Assembly: GCF_014137975.1 (NCBI RefSeq)
Contig: NZ_JACGWZ010000007.1
Coordinates: 1-64,000 of the forward strand
Source: Halosaccharopolyspora lacisalsi
GTDB lineage: Bacteria > Actinomycetota > Actinomycetes > Mycobacteriales > Pseudonocardiaceae
Direction of reading: 5' to 3'
DNA: 64,000 nt
Below, one piece after another: positions 15,765 through 24,281 of the stretch. Both the position numbers and the translations under genes were made by a program. The first letter of the stretch is position 1. Each line of letters begins with the position of its first letter. The notes beneath the pieces were generated by a model, which saw only the letters and a list, made by a program, of their open reading frames with translations, was not told the origin of the DNA and did no database searches.

Positions 15765-16253
15765 CTACCGCTCGGGACACCCCGCGGGCAACCGGTCGGG
15801 CCAGGAGGTGCCGTGGGGCTCCAGGACGAGCTCGCGGACGTCGTCGTCGCGGCGGTTCATCCGCACCAGCAGGTACTCGTCCTCCAGGCGCTCGGCGACG
15901 CCCTCGCCCCACTCGACGACGACGGCGGCCTCCGTGAGCTCGGTGTCCAGGTCCAGGTCGTCGAGCTCGTCGAGCGAGACGAGCCGGTAGGCGTCCACGT
16001 GCACGAGGGCCGGTGCCGCTTCGCGCTCGGGCCGGTGCACCCTGGCGAGCACGAACGTGGGCGAGGTGACCGCACCCGTGACCCCCATTCCCGCGGCGAT
16101 CCCCCTGGCCAGCACCGTCTTGCCCGCGCCGAGCGGCCCGTCCAGCAACACGAGGTCACCGGCGCGCAGCGCCGCACCCAGCGCCCTGCCGAACTCCAGC
16201 GTGTCGGACTCGCGCTCCAGCTCGTAAGTGCGCGCCGTGGCTTCCGAACTCAC
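15765..16253 (-). CDS. tsaE: tRNA t6A biosynthesis ATPase TsaE
   Basis: TsaE is the ATPase partner in threonylcarbamoyl-adenosine (t6A37) modification of ANN-decoding tRNAs. The 162-residue protein contains the Walker A motif GPLGAGKTVLARG, the SPTFVL switch, VHVDAYRL and VVVEWGEG, which is the complete family set. The GTG start (16251-16253) has GAGGTGAGG upstream. The hydrolase gene ends ten bases before it and alr before that, the same order as in mycobacteria, so alr-hydrolase-tsaE form an operon. Confidence 0.95.
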   Translation of the reverse strand: MSSEATARTYELERESDTLEFGRALGAALRAGDLVLLDGPLGAGKTVLARGIAAGMGVTGAVTSPTFVLARVHRPEREAAPALVHVDAYRLVSLDELDDLDLDTELTEAAVVVEWGEGVAERLEDEYLLVRMNRRDDDVRELVLEPHGTSWPDRLPAGCPER

Positions 16254-16263
16254 TGCCTCACCT

Positions 16264-17361
16264 CTACGACCGGACTCGCTCGCGCACGCGGGAAGCACCG
16301 CGCCGCACGAGCGCGGTCAGGTGCTCGGTGACGAGCTCGTTGCGTTCCAGTATCGCCATGTGCCCGGCTCCCTCGACACGCACCAGCTCGGCGTCCGGCA
16401 GCTCGGCGGCGATGACCTCGGAGTGCGAGAAGGGGGTGAGGCGGTCGGAGTCCCCGCTGAGCACCAGCACCTCGCAGTGGCGCAGTCCGGCCAGCGCCGC
16501 CTTGCGGTCGTGCGAGCCGAGGGTGTCCAGGAAGTCGGTCACCGACTCGACCGTGGTCCCGGTGATCATATCGTCCATCAGGTCGACCAGGGCGGGACTC
16601 ACCGCGCGCTCGCCGAAGGCCAGACCGCGCACGATGCTCCAGGTGAGCTGGTCGCCCACCCGCCGGGCGCGCTCGACCATGTCGGGCTGCAAACCGGCCA
16701 CCAGGCCGAGCCCCCTGGTCAGCGGGTTGCGACGGGACAGCAACGGCCGGGACAACCCGGAGGCGCCGACCTCACCCGCCGAGGTGCCCAGCAGCGCCAC
16801 GGAGCACACCCGGTCGCGGAACAGCTTGGGACGCTGTTCGGCCAGCGCCATGATCGCCATACCGCCCATGGAGTGACCGACCAGCATCATCGGCCCCCTG
16901 GGGGTGGTCGCCCGCAGCACTGCGTCGAGGTCCCTGCCGAGCTGGTCGATGGTGCTGTTGCGCCTGCCGGACTGCCCCGAGCGGCCGTGGCTGCGCTGGT
17001 CGTAGAGCACCACCCGGACCCGGGGGTCGTTCAGCTGCGGCAGGTCCCTGCGCTGGAAGTGCCAGCATCGCGAGTCCAGCGTGTAGCCGTGCACCAGGAC
17101 CACGGTCAGCTCGGCCTCGCCACCGTCGGCGGGATTGATCTCCTGCACGGCCAGCGGAACACCGTCGTCGGCGGCCACCATGGACTGGCGGTCGGGTTTG
17201 AGGGACCCGAACGCCTCCTCCGCGTAGGGATCCTCCTCGGCGCCGTTGCGACGCTGCGAGGCGATCCGCGAACTGTGCGCTGCCATCCCTACCGCAGTAC
17301 CCGTAACGGCCGCACCGAGAACACCACCGGACCAGGCCAGGGCCTGCCACAGCCGGCTCAC
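16264..17361 (-). CDS. Membrane-anchored alpha/beta hydrolase
   Basis: The 365-residue protein has an N-terminal hydrophobic segment (about 7-26), then the alpha/beta hydrolase core: oxyanion region VVLVHGYTLDSRCWHFQ, YDQRSHGRSG, nucleophile elbow GHSMGGMA with the Ser, Asp in LVLSGDSDRLTP and His in VEGAGHMAILE. The catalytic triad is complete. The GTG start at 17359-17361 overlaps the alr stop as GTGA, indicating coupling. Homologues sit between alr and tsaE in many actinomycetes. The substrate is unknown; lipid or cell-envelope esters are possible given the anchor. Confidence 0.85.
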   Translation of the reverse strand: MSRLWQALAWSGGVLGAAVTGTAVGMAAHSSRIASQRRNGAEEDPYAEEAFGSLKPDRQSMVAADDGVPLAVQEINPADGGEAELTVVLVHGYTLDSRCWHFQRRDLPQLNDPRVRVVLYDQRSHGRSGQSGRRNSTIDQLGRDLDAVLRATTPRGPMMLVGHSMGGMAIMALAEQRPKLFRDRVCSVALLGTSAGEVGASGLSRPLLSRRNPLTRGLGLVAGLQPDMVERARRVGDQLTWSIVRGLAFGERAVSPALVDLMDDMITGTTVESVTDFLDTLGSHDRKAALAGLRHCEVLVLSGDSDRLTPFSHSEVIAAELPDAELVRVEGAGHMAILERNELVTEHLTALVRRGASRVRERVRS

Positions 17362-18521
17362 GACACGTCCTCGGGATCCTCGGGGGCCGGATCCACCACG
17401 GTCCTGCCCACCCGCGGCCGGTACAGCCCGGTGACGATCTCGTAGTGGATGGTGCCGAGTTCCTCGGCCCACTCGGCGGCGGTCGGACCACCCTCATCGC
17501 CCTCGCCGAACAGCACCACCTCGTCGCCCTCGGCGACCGGGTCGTCGTCGCAGCACACCACCAGCTGGTCCATGCACACGCGGCCGACCACCGGCCTGCG
17601 CCGCCCCCGCAGCCACACCGACATCCGCCCCGACAACGCGCGCGGCACCCCGTCGGCGTAGCCGACCGGCACCAGCGCCAGGTTCGCGGGCCGCTCCGCG
17701 GTCCACGAGTGCCCGTAGGACACGCTCTCGCCCGCTGCGATGCGCTTGGTCAGCACCACGGAGGAGCGAAACGTCATGGCGGGACGCAGATCGTGCTCGC
17801 CCGCCTGCGGGACCGGGTCGAGGCCGTAGCAGGCGATGCCCGGACGCACCATGTCGAAGTGCAGATCGGGACGGGTCAGCGTCGCCGCCGAGTTCGCCAG
17901 GTGCCGCAGCGGGTCGAGTCCCGCGGACAGCGCCTGCTCGTGGGCTCGCCGGAACCGCTCGGCCTGCATGTCGATCGAGGCGTGCCCCGGCTCGTCGGCA
18001 CAAGCCAGGTGCGACCACATCGCCACGATCTCCACGTGCCCGTCGGCCCGGGCCTTGGCGGCCTCGGTGACCATCCCCGGCCACTCCTCCGGAGGGCAGC
18101 CGTTGCGATGCAGCCCGGTGTCGATCTTCAGGTGGACGCGCGCGGTTTCGCCGCGAGCGGTCGCGGCTTCGGTGATGCCCCTCAGCTCGGCCGGTGAGGA
18201 CGCCGAGAGGTCCACCCCGGCACGAATCGCGGGACCGAAGTCCTCGCCGGGGGCGTAGAGCCAACACAGCACGGGCGCGTCGATACCGCCTCGGCGCAGC
18301 TGAATCGCTTCGGCGGGGGAAGCCACACCGAGCGCGTCGGCACCGGCTCGCAGCGCGGCACGAGCCGCGGTCAGCGCCCCGTGCCCGTACCCGTCGGACT
18401 TCACGATCGCCATCGTGCGGGCACCGGAACGCCTGGCACGCTCGACGAGCACGCCGACGTTGTGCCGAAGGGCACCGGCATCGATGCGGAGATTGGCACG
18501 GTGCGCGGTCTGGGTGTCCAT
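17358..18521 (-). CDS. alr: Alanine racemase
   Basis: Pyridoxal-phosphate enzyme that makes D-alanine for peptidoglycan. The 387-residue protein has the PLP lysine Lys41 in MAIVKSDGYGHG, the HLKIDTGLHRNG strand, RPGIACYGLDP, the second-subunit tyrosine region SVSYGHSW, LALVPVGYADGVPR and GRVCMDQLVV. Length and motif order are standard. ATG at 18521 matches the family start; no strong ribosome site precedes it, so the mRNA may be leaderless. Confidence 0.96.
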   Translation of the reverse strand: MDTQTAHRANLRIDAGALRHNVGVLVERARRSGARTMAIVKSDGYGHGALTAARAALRAGADALGVASPAEAIQLRRGGIDAPVLCWLYAPGEDFGPAIRAGVDLSASSPAELRGITEAATARGETARVHLKIDTGLHRNGCPPEEWPGMVTEAAKARADGHVEIVAMWSHLACADEPGHASIDMQAERFRRAHEQALSAGLDPLRHLANSAATLTRPDLHFDMVRPGIACYGLDPVPQAGEHDLRPAMTFRSSVVLTKRIAAGESVSYGHSWTAERPANLALVPVGYADGVPRALSGRMSVWLRGRRRPVVGRVCMDQLVVCCDDDPVAEGDEVVLFGEGDEGGPTAAEWAEELGTIHYEIVTGLYRPRVGRTVVDPAPEDPEDVS

Positions 18522-18558
18522 GACAGAGTCATGGTCGCACAGCTCACCGTTTCGGCCG

Positions 18559-18588
18559 TACGGTATCCCCTGTTCGGGGGCTACCGTA
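18559..18588. promoter_or_regulatory. Imperfect inverted repeat between alr and the HicA-like gene
   Basis: TACGGTA (18559-18565) and TACCGTA (18582-18588) bracket an inner CCCC/GGGG stem. It lies 37 bases before alr and about 100 bases before the divergent gene, so it could be an operator or transcript hairpin. Confidence 0.4.
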
Positions 18589-18691
18589 GGTGTTAGGTGC
18601 CACGGTTGCGGTTTCACCGGTACCACTGATGTGCCAGGATTCGCGACCCCTCGGTACCCCCGCACGCTGATGGCCCCCGAGGAGGCTTTCG

Positions 18692-19201
18692 ATGCTGCCA
18701 CTGATTCCCGCGGCCGCCCGCCACGTGCGAGGCGAACAACACTTTCGCGCGCTGGAGCGTGCCTACAACGAGCCGCAGTTCATCGCCCCCGACCGCAGTG
18801 ATCCCGAGGACAGAGAGCGCCGCTGCGCCGACGGCCACGTGGTGGTCGTCTCCCGCAGCACGGGCGCTGCGCTGTGGATCGGCACCTACGAGCAGTCCGA
18901 CGAGCCCAGCCACCTGCTCACGGAGAGCCAGCAGGGCCGCCAGGAAGCACGCAGCACCAAAAAGGGCCCGTCCGGCAGCCAGCACCCGACCAGCTACGCC
19001 GAGGTCATCGAACGCTTACGGGCGCACGGATGCGAAGTACGCAGCGCACACCGCCACCACAAGGTTATTCTGCCCAACGGTGTGATCCGCTCCATCCCGA
19101 AGACCACGTCGGACTGGCGAGCCATCTACAACACCGTGACCATGTTCCGACATCTCGGCGTGGACATTCGTCGTCCGGCCCCCGGGACTCGGCAGAAGTA
19201 A
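18692..19201 (+). CDS. Unknown protein with a HicA-like C-terminal segment
   Basis: The 169-residue protein starts at ATG 18692 with GAGGAGG six bases upstream. The last 65 residues, YAEVIERLRAHGCEVRSAHR onward through HHKVILPNGVIRSIPKTTSD, resemble the small RNase-like HicA fold (helix, beta strand, conserved His, Pro-x-G turn, strand, helix). The N-terminal 100 residues are polar and not recognised, and no HicB-like partner is adjacent. It may be a standalone double-stranded-RNA-binding-like protein rather than a toxin. Divergent from alr; convergent with nnr. Confidence 0.5.
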   Translation: MLPLIPAAARHVRGEQHFRALERAYNEPQFIAPDRSDPEDRERRCADGHVVVVSRSTGAALWIGTYEQSDEPSHLLTESQQGRQEARSTKKGPSGSQHPTSYAEVIERLRAHGCEVRSAHRHHKVILPNGVIRSIPKTTSDWRAIYNTVTMFRHLGVDIRRPAPGTRQK

Positions 19202-19202
19202 G

Positions 19203-19246
19203 GCCGCAGGCCCCTCGAACGAGGCCGCACGTCCCTCGAAAGAGGG
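19203..19246. terminator. Two tandem GAAM-loop hairpins between convergent genes
   Basis: CCTC-GAAC-GAGG is followed by CCCTC-GAAA-GAGGG (19233-19246), each preceded by GGCCGCA-like sequence, directly after the HicA-like stop. The stems are short but the tetraloops are stable; they probably end transcription from either side. Confidence 0.5.
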
Positions 19247-19288
19247 TGATTTCGCGAAGTTCACCCGAAGGAGTGGACTTCCGAGTGA

Positions 19289-20779
19289 TCAAGCTGCGGC
19301 GCGGACCGTGCGCACGGCCTCGGGCACGGCCTCCAGAAGCGCCGACGCCCCGATGGGCGCACCCACGCCCTGCCCGTCACCGGAGGCGGCCAGGGAAGCG
19401 GCGAGCGCGTGCACGTGCGCGGCGTAGCCGCACGCCAGCCACGAATCGAGCCCACTGGCCAGCAGCGCGCCGATGATGCCGGTGAGCACGTCGCCGGAAC
19501 CCGCCGTGGACGGCCACGCGTGCCCGGCGGGATTGACCAGCACGCGTCCGTCGGGAGCGGCCACGATCGTGCTGTTGCCCTTGAGCAGCAGGACGACGTC
19601 ATAGCGCCGCGCGGCTTCGCGAACGGCCGTGACCCGGTCACCGCCGGGATCCCCGGCCAACCGGGCGAACTCGCCCTCGTGCGGCGTCAGCACCAGCGGT
19701 GCGTCCGGATCGCGCGCATCCCACAGCGTGGGGTCCCCGGCCAACAACGTGATCACGTCGGCGTCCCCGCACACCGCCCGCCCGGCCTCCAGCACCTGCC
19801 GCAGGACCTCCCGGCCGCTGGCGCCGGTGCCGATGCCCGGTCCCACGGCCCACGACTGCACCCGCCCGGCGTCGGTGATCGAGCCGGTGGCCACGATCTC
19901 CGGCAGCCGCGAGCGCACAGGGTCCGCCGCCGGCCCGGCGTAGCGAACCATGCCCGAAGTGGCGTGCACGGCCGCACCGCTGGTCAGCACGGCCGCACCG
20001 GGGAAGTTCGCCGATCCGGCGGCCACCCCCACCACGCCCTGGCTGTACTTGGTGTCGAACGGCGAGGGCACCGGCCACCCCGCGCCCACATCGGCGTCGG
20101 ACAGCACCGTCAGCTCGGGCTCACCGAGGTCGAGGCCGATGTCGACGAGCTCCACCCCGCCCGAGCGCACCAGCCCGGCCCCCAGCACGTGCCCGGGTTT
20201 GCGCCCGCCGAAGGTGACCGTGACCTGCGCGGACACCGCCGGCCCGTCCACGGCTCCGGTCAGCGGATCCACACCGCTGGGCAAGTCGACGGCCACGATG
20301 GGCGCCTCGACACGATCGACCAGTTCCGCCGCGAGCGGTCGCAGCGGTCCACGCGCCGAGAGCCCCACGATGCCGTCGATGACGACATCGGCACGCTCCA
20401 GCGCGTCGGCGGCGTCCGCGCCGATTCCCGAGGTGTCGGCACCGGGGCCCGCCGCCTCGATCGCGCGCCCCCCTGCCCGGCGCAGCGTCTCGAGACCGGC
20501 CGCGTGCGTCTTCTCCGGCGAGAGGAGCAGCGCGGTGACCCCCACACCGCGCCGCCGCAGGAACTTGCCCGCCCACAGCGCGTCGCCTCCGTTGTTGCCC
20601 GCACCGACGAGCAGCGTCACGTGGCGAGCGGCGACCCCACTGGTGTGCTCGTCGAGCAGCCGTGCCGTGTGCACGGCGACCGCATAAGCGGCACGCCGCA
20701 TCACGGTGGGCTCCGGCACGCGCTCGAACAACCGCTGCTCGGCGTCACGCACCTGTTCCGGCGTCCACGCTCCGTACAT
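19289..20779 (-). CDS. nnr: Bifunctional NAD(P)HX epimerase/dehydratase
   Basis: This metabolite-repair enzyme epimerises and dehydrates damaged NADHX/NADPHX. The 496-residue protein has the N-terminal YjeF epimerase domain (VTLLVGAGNNGGDALWAGKF, VIDGIVG, VDLPSGVDPLTG, VTFGGRKPGHVLG) and a C-terminal ribokinase-like dehydratase domain (KYSQGVVGVAAGSANFPGAA, WAVGPGIG, VLTPHEGEFARL, LLKGNSTIVAAPDGR, STAGSGDVLTGI). Both halves keep their active-site motifs. The gene precedes neither alr nor tsaE directly, but its place between alr and glmS matches the mycobacterial order. Confidence 0.95.
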   Translation of the reverse strand: MYGAWTPEQVRDAEQRLFERVPEPTVMRRAAYAVAVHTARLLDEHTSGVAARHVTLLVGAGNNGGDALWAGKFLRRRGVGVTALLLSPEKTHAAGLETLRRAGGRAIEAAGPGADTSGIGADAADALERADVVIDGIVGLSARGPLRPLAAELVDRVEAPIVAVDLPSGVDPLTGAVDGPAVSAQVTVTFGGRKPGHVLGAGLVRSGGVELVDIGLDLGEPELTVLSDADVGAGWPVPSPFDTKYSQGVVGVAAGSANFPGAAVLTSGAAVHATSGMVRYAGPAADPVRSRLPEIVATGSITDAGRVQSWAVGPGIGTGASGREVLRQVLEAGRAVCGDADVITLLAGDPTLWDARDPDAPLVLTPHEGEFARLAGDPGGDRVTAVREAARRYDVVLLLKGNSTIVAAPDGRVLVNPAGHAWPSTAGSGDVLTGIIGALLASGLDSWLACGYAAHVHALAASLAASGDGQGVGAPIGASALLEAVPEAVRTVRAAA

Positions 20780-20870
20780 CCGGTTCTCCTCGCTCCGCGC
20801 TCGAACTCACGTCTCTCTTCCGGAAAGCAGTGGAGCCGCCGCCCCACACGCTGCAAGGCGACCCGACTCC

Positions 20871-22733
20871 TCACTCCACGGTGACGGACTTGGCGAGGTT
20901 CCGCGGCTTGTCCACGTCGTAACCGCGGGCGCGGGCGATCTCGGCGGCCAGCACCTGCAACGGCAGCGTCGAGACCAGGGGTTGCAGCAGTGTCGGTACC
21001 CGCGGAATCTCGACGAGCTCGTCGGCGAACGGCCGCACCGCCTCGTCGCCCTCCTCGGCCACGACGATGGTGCGGGCGCCCCTGGCCTGGATCTCGCGGA
21101 TGTTGGACAGCATCTTGGCGTGCAGCTGCGCGCGCCCCTTGGGCGAGGGCATCATGACGACCACCGGCAACTGGTCCTCGATCAGCGCGATGGGGCCGTG
21201 CTTGAGCTCCCCGGCCGCGAAGCCCTCGGCGTGCATGTAGGCCAGCTCCTTGAGCTTGAGGGCCCCCTCCAGCGCGATCGGATAGCCGACGTGCCTGCCG
21301 AGGAACAGCACAGCCTTGGAGTCGGCCAGCCGCTTACCCAGCTCCCGCACCTGCTCGACGGTCGACAGCGCCGCGCGCACCGCCTCGGGCATCGCCGCCA
21401 ACTCGGAGAACTCGCGCGCCACCTCGTCGGGGTACTTCGTGCCGCGCGCCTGCGCCAGCGCCAGTCCGACCAGGTAGTTCGCCGCGATCTGGGCGAGGAA
21501 CGTCTTCGTCGCGGCGACCCCGATCTCCGGGCCCGCGTGGGTGTAGAGCACGGCATCGGACTCGCGGGGGATCTGCGCACCGTTGGTGTTGCAGATGGCC
21601 AGCACGCGGGCGTGCTGCGTGCGGGCGTGCCGGACGGCTTCGAGCGTGTCCGCGGTCTCGCCGGACTGCGAGATCGCCACCACCAGGGTGTCCCGCCCCA
21701 GCACCGGATCCCGGTAGCGGAACTCGCTGGCCAGCTCGACCTCCACCGGGATCCGGCACCAGTGCTCGACGGCGTACTTGGCCAGCAGTCCCGAGTGGTA
21801 CGCCGTACCGCAGGCGACGACGAACACCTTGTTGATCTCGCGCAGGTCCTGGTCGCTCATGCGCTGCTCGTCGAGCACGACACCGCCGTCGGCGAAGTGC
21901 CCGCGCAGGGTGTCGGCCAGCGCCTCGGGCTGCTCCTCGATCTCCTTGAGCATGAAGTAGTCGTGACCGCCCTTCTCGGCGGCCGAGAGGTCCCAGTCGA
22001 CGGTGAACGGCCTGGTCTCGACCTCGTCGCCGCCGAAGTCGGTGACCCGGTAGCCCTCGCGGGTGATGGTCACGACCTGGTCCTGCCCGAGCTCCACGGC
22101 CTCCCTGGTGTGCTCGATGAAGGCGGCCACGTCGGAAGCCAGGAAGGTCTCGCCCTCCCCCACTCCGAGCACCAGCGGCGACGAGCGGCGGGCGGCCACG
22201 ATCGTGTCCGGCTCGTCGGCGTGCGTGACGACCAGCGTGAACGCGCCCTCCAGGCGGCGCACCACCGCGCGCACGCTCGCGGGCAGGTCACCGGCTGTCG
22301 AGCCGTGCTCGTAGGCGGCCGCGACGAGGTGCGCGGCGGTCTCGCTGTCGGTGTCGCTGGCCAGCTCACCACCGGCCGCCTCCAGCTCGGCGCGCAGCGC
22401 GGCGAAGTTCTCGATGATGCCGTTGTGCACCACCGCCACCCTGCCCGTGGGGTCCTGGTGGGGATGGGCGTTGCGGTCGGTCGGCGCACCGTGGGTGGCC
22501 CACCGCGTGTGTCCCATGCCCGCCGTGCCCTCGAACCGCTCCCGGCCGACCTCGGCCACCCGGTTCTCCAGGTTCGCCAGCGCACCGGCCGCGCGCTCCA
22601 CCGCGAGCGAGTTCTTCCCGTCGAGCAGGGCCACGCCAGCCGAGTCGTAGCCGCGGTACTCCAGCCGCCTCAGGCCGTCGAGCACCACGTCGAGGGCCTG
22701 GCGATGTCCTACGTAACCCACAATGCCGCACAC
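20871..22733 (-). CDS. glmS: Glutamine-fructose-6-phosphate aminotransferase
   Basis: GlmS makes glucosamine-6-phosphate, the first step to UDP-GlcNAc. The 620-residue protein begins GTG-TGC, so Cys2 becomes the N-terminal nucleophile (CGIVGYVGHR), followed by RLEYRGYDSAGVA and GHTRWATHGAPTDRNAHPH of the glutaminase domain, then two SIS domains with ACGTAYHSG, AISQSGETADTLEA, and the C-terminal RNLAKSVTVE. Upstream in-frame codons cannot be used because Cys must be terminal. No GlmS ribozyme is visible in the leader. GlmM lies about 9 kb away in the same orientation. Confidence 0.97.
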   Translation of the reverse strand: MCGIVGYVGHRQALDVVLDGLRRLEYRGYDSAGVALLDGKNSLAVERAAGALANLENRVAEVGRERFEGTAGMGHTRWATHGAPTDRNAHPHQDPTGRVAVVHNGIIENFAALRAELEAAGGELASDTDSETAAHLVAAAYEHGSTAGDLPASVRAVVRRLEGAFTLVVTHADEPDTIVAARRSSPLVLGVGEGETFLASDVAAFIEHTREAVELGQDQVVTITREGYRVTDFGGDEVETRPFTVDWDLSAAEKGGHDYFMLKEIEEQPEALADTLRGHFADGGVVLDEQRMSDQDLREINKVFVVACGTAYHSGLLAKYAVEHWCRIPVEVELASEFRYRDPVLGRDTLVVAISQSGETADTLEAVRHARTQHARVLAICNTNGAQIPRESDAVLYTHAGPEIGVAATKTFLAQIAANYLVGLALAQARGTKYPDEVAREFSELAAMPEAVRAALSTVEQVRELGKRLADSKAVLFLGRHVGYPIALEGALKLKELAYMHAEGFAAGELKHGPIALIEDQLPVVVMMPSPKGRAQLHAKMLSNIREIQARGARTIVVAEEGDEAVRPFADELVEIPRVPTLLQPLVSTLPLQVLAAEIARARGYDVDKPRNLAKSVTVE

Positions 22734-23063
22734 CCGTCCCACCGTAGCCAGAACCAGTGGTCTGTACCTGCGGCGGACTCGTTCGCGGTCGTGTGAAGGC
22801 CACCTGCTCGGCCGTACCAGTCGCCAGGCAAGTGGCGAAGTCGTTTTCTCCCCACCCACGCAAGCCGACCCAGCCGCGGGTCCTCTTACGTGGCAGTGAC
22901 GCGGAGCGTCTCCACGAGGGGCCGGTGGCCGGGTTACGGGTGGGCCCCGGCCGAGGTTCCACCATCTGCACCGCTCTCAAGCCAACACGTCCACCCTTAT
23001 CCGATACCGTGACCCACTGTGACTCCACCCACCGCTGAAGCGGCGGGTTTCCCGTGTCTGTGG
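22734..23063. other. Intergenic region: glmS leader, dispersed repeat, IS end
   Basis: No gene is seen. From left to right it holds the glmS upstream sequence, a copy of a dispersed GC-rich repeat (22895-22985), and the right end of the IS200/IS605-type element with its subterminal hairpin (23028-23047). Confidence 0.6.
22895..22985. repeat. Dispersed repeat, copy 2
   Basis: The segment contains GAGGGGC, GGTGGCCGGGTTACGGG, CCGAGGTTCC and GCACCGCT in the same order as the copy near 55.9 kb (55922-55995). A shorter relative lies at 3396-3431. Copies are intergenic and non-coding. Confidence 0.55.
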
Positions 23064-23170
23064 CTAGGCCGCAGAACGGAGGACCAGCCCGGCCCTGAAA
23101 GCGATGTTCGCCGCGCCAACCACGTCCGCGTTCGCGGTGTATCCGCATCGTTGGCAGCCGAACTCGGCTT
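23019..23170 (-). ncRNA. Putative omega RNA (reRNA) at the tnpB 3' end
   Basis: TnpB proteins use an RNA that overlaps the 3' end of their gene and runs into flanking DNA, which acts as guide. Here the tnpB tail plus the hairpin at 23028-23047 and the conserved-looking GGTGGGTGGAGTCAC on the minus strand fit that layout; the guide would be the roughly 16-20 bases below 23019. The 5' limit is arbitrary. Placement follows family knowledge, not direct evidence of transcription. Confidence 0.4.
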
Positions 23171-24278
23171 GGCTGACGCGGTTCCCGCCGTCCACGTGCC
23201 CACAGTCGGGGCAGGTGCGGGAGGTGTTGCGGGCGTCCACCGGGACCACGCGGCGACCAGCCTTTTCAGCTTTGTCCGCCAGGGTTCCCAGGAACTGCCC
23301 CCAACCCGCGTCGAGGATGCTCTTGTTCAACCCCGCCTTGGCTGTTGCCTGGTTCGGCAGGAATGTGCCCGGCTGGTCGGGGTCGGGTTTCGGTGCGGGC
23401 GTGCGGGTCATGCCCGCGATGTTGAGGTCTTCCACCGCGCTCGTGTCGTAGCTGCCCACCAGCGCCAGCGCGGTCTTGTGGTGGTAGTCGGCCCGTTGTC
23501 GTCGCAGCTTGGCGTGCAGCTTCGCGACCTTGCGTGCGGCGTCGCGGTGCTTTTTGGTCCGATCCCGCGCTCGTTTTCGTGTCGGGGACGTGGCCAGGTG
23601 CCGTTGCGCTTCGGCCAGCTCGTCCGCGAGCCGTCGCCCGCACCGGGGGTTCTCGACGTGTTGGCCGTCGCTGGTGGTGGCGAAGTGCACCACACCCATG
23701 TCGATCCCGGCCGTGTTGCCGGTCTCCGGCAACGGCTCTACCGGCACCTCGTCGCAGGACAGCACCACGAACCACCGGGTGCCCTCGCGCTTGACGCTGA
23801 CGGTTTTCACCCGGCCCCGCACTGGGCGGTGCTGGTGCACCCGCACATGCCCCACGCCCTGCAGCCGCACACGAGTCTGCCGGTCGTCGGGGGTGGAGTC
23901 CCAGCGGCACCCGTCGCCGTCTTTGGGGAACTCCACCGTGTCGAACCGCCCCCGGCCCTTGAAACGCGGGGAGCCCGGCTTGTCGCCGACCTTGACGCGG
24001 CGGAAGAACCCGGCGAACGCCTTGGTCAACCGCCGCAACGTGGCCTGCTGCGACGAGAACGACCACCGACCCTGCCCCTCGGCGTCGGCAGTACGAATAT
24101 CGCGGAGCTGGGCGGACTGGTCACCGTAGCGAACGCTGGTGGCCGACGGGTGCCGGTAGGCGTCCCGGCGTTCCTGCAACGCCGCGTTGTACAGGTGCCG
24201 GTGGTCGTCCAGCATGTCGCCCAACGCGCGGGCCTGCCGCGTCGTGGGGCGCAGCAGGAACTTGTAGGAGCGTTTCAT
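23064..24278 (-). CDS. tnpB: TnpB, RNA-guided nuclease of IS200/IS605 elements
   Basis: The 404-residue protein appears complete. The N-terminal helix-turn-helix and wedge parts (MKRSYKFLLRPTTRQARAL) are followed by a split RuvC domain with Asp193 (GIDMG), Glu283 (AVEDLNIAGM) and Asp385 (NADVVGAANI), and a zinc finger with CPDCG (356-360) and CQRCG (375-379). All three RuvC acids and four zinc cysteines are present, and length matches active TnpBs such as that of ISDra2. ATG at 24278 is the family start; the frame runs on upstream into the remnant of TnpA without a stop. It could act as an RNA-guided nuclease even though its own transposase is dead. Confidence 0.9.
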   Translation of the reverse strand: MKRSYKFLLRPTTRQARALGDMLDDHRHLYNAALQERRDAYRHPSATSVRYGDQSAQLRDIRTADAEGQGRWSFSSQQATLRRLTKAFAGFFRRVKVGDKPGSPRFKGRGRFDTVEFPKDGDGCRWDSTPDDRQTRVRLQGVGHVRVHQHRPVRGRVKTVSVKREGTRWFVVLSCDEVPVEPLPETGNTAGIDMGVVHFATTSDGQHVENPRCGRRLADELAEAQRHLATSPTRKRARDRTKKHRDAARKVAKLHAKLRRQRADYHHKTALALVGSYDTSAVEDLNIAGMTRTPAPKPDPDQPGTFLPNQATAKAGLNKSILDAGWGQFLGTLADKAEKAGRRVVPVDARNTSRTCPDCGHVDGGNRVSQAEFGCQRCGYTANADVVGAANIAFRAGLVLRSAA

Positions 24279-24281
24279 TCG

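Noticed and set aside
18690-19201. HicA toxin of a HicAB pair
   Set aside because: No HicB-like neighbour is present and the protein is far longer than HicA, so it is reported only as HicA-like.
22600-22733. A glmS-type ribozyme or riboswitch before glmS
   Set aside because: Nothing resembling the ribozyme core is visible; the GTG start has only a short leader.
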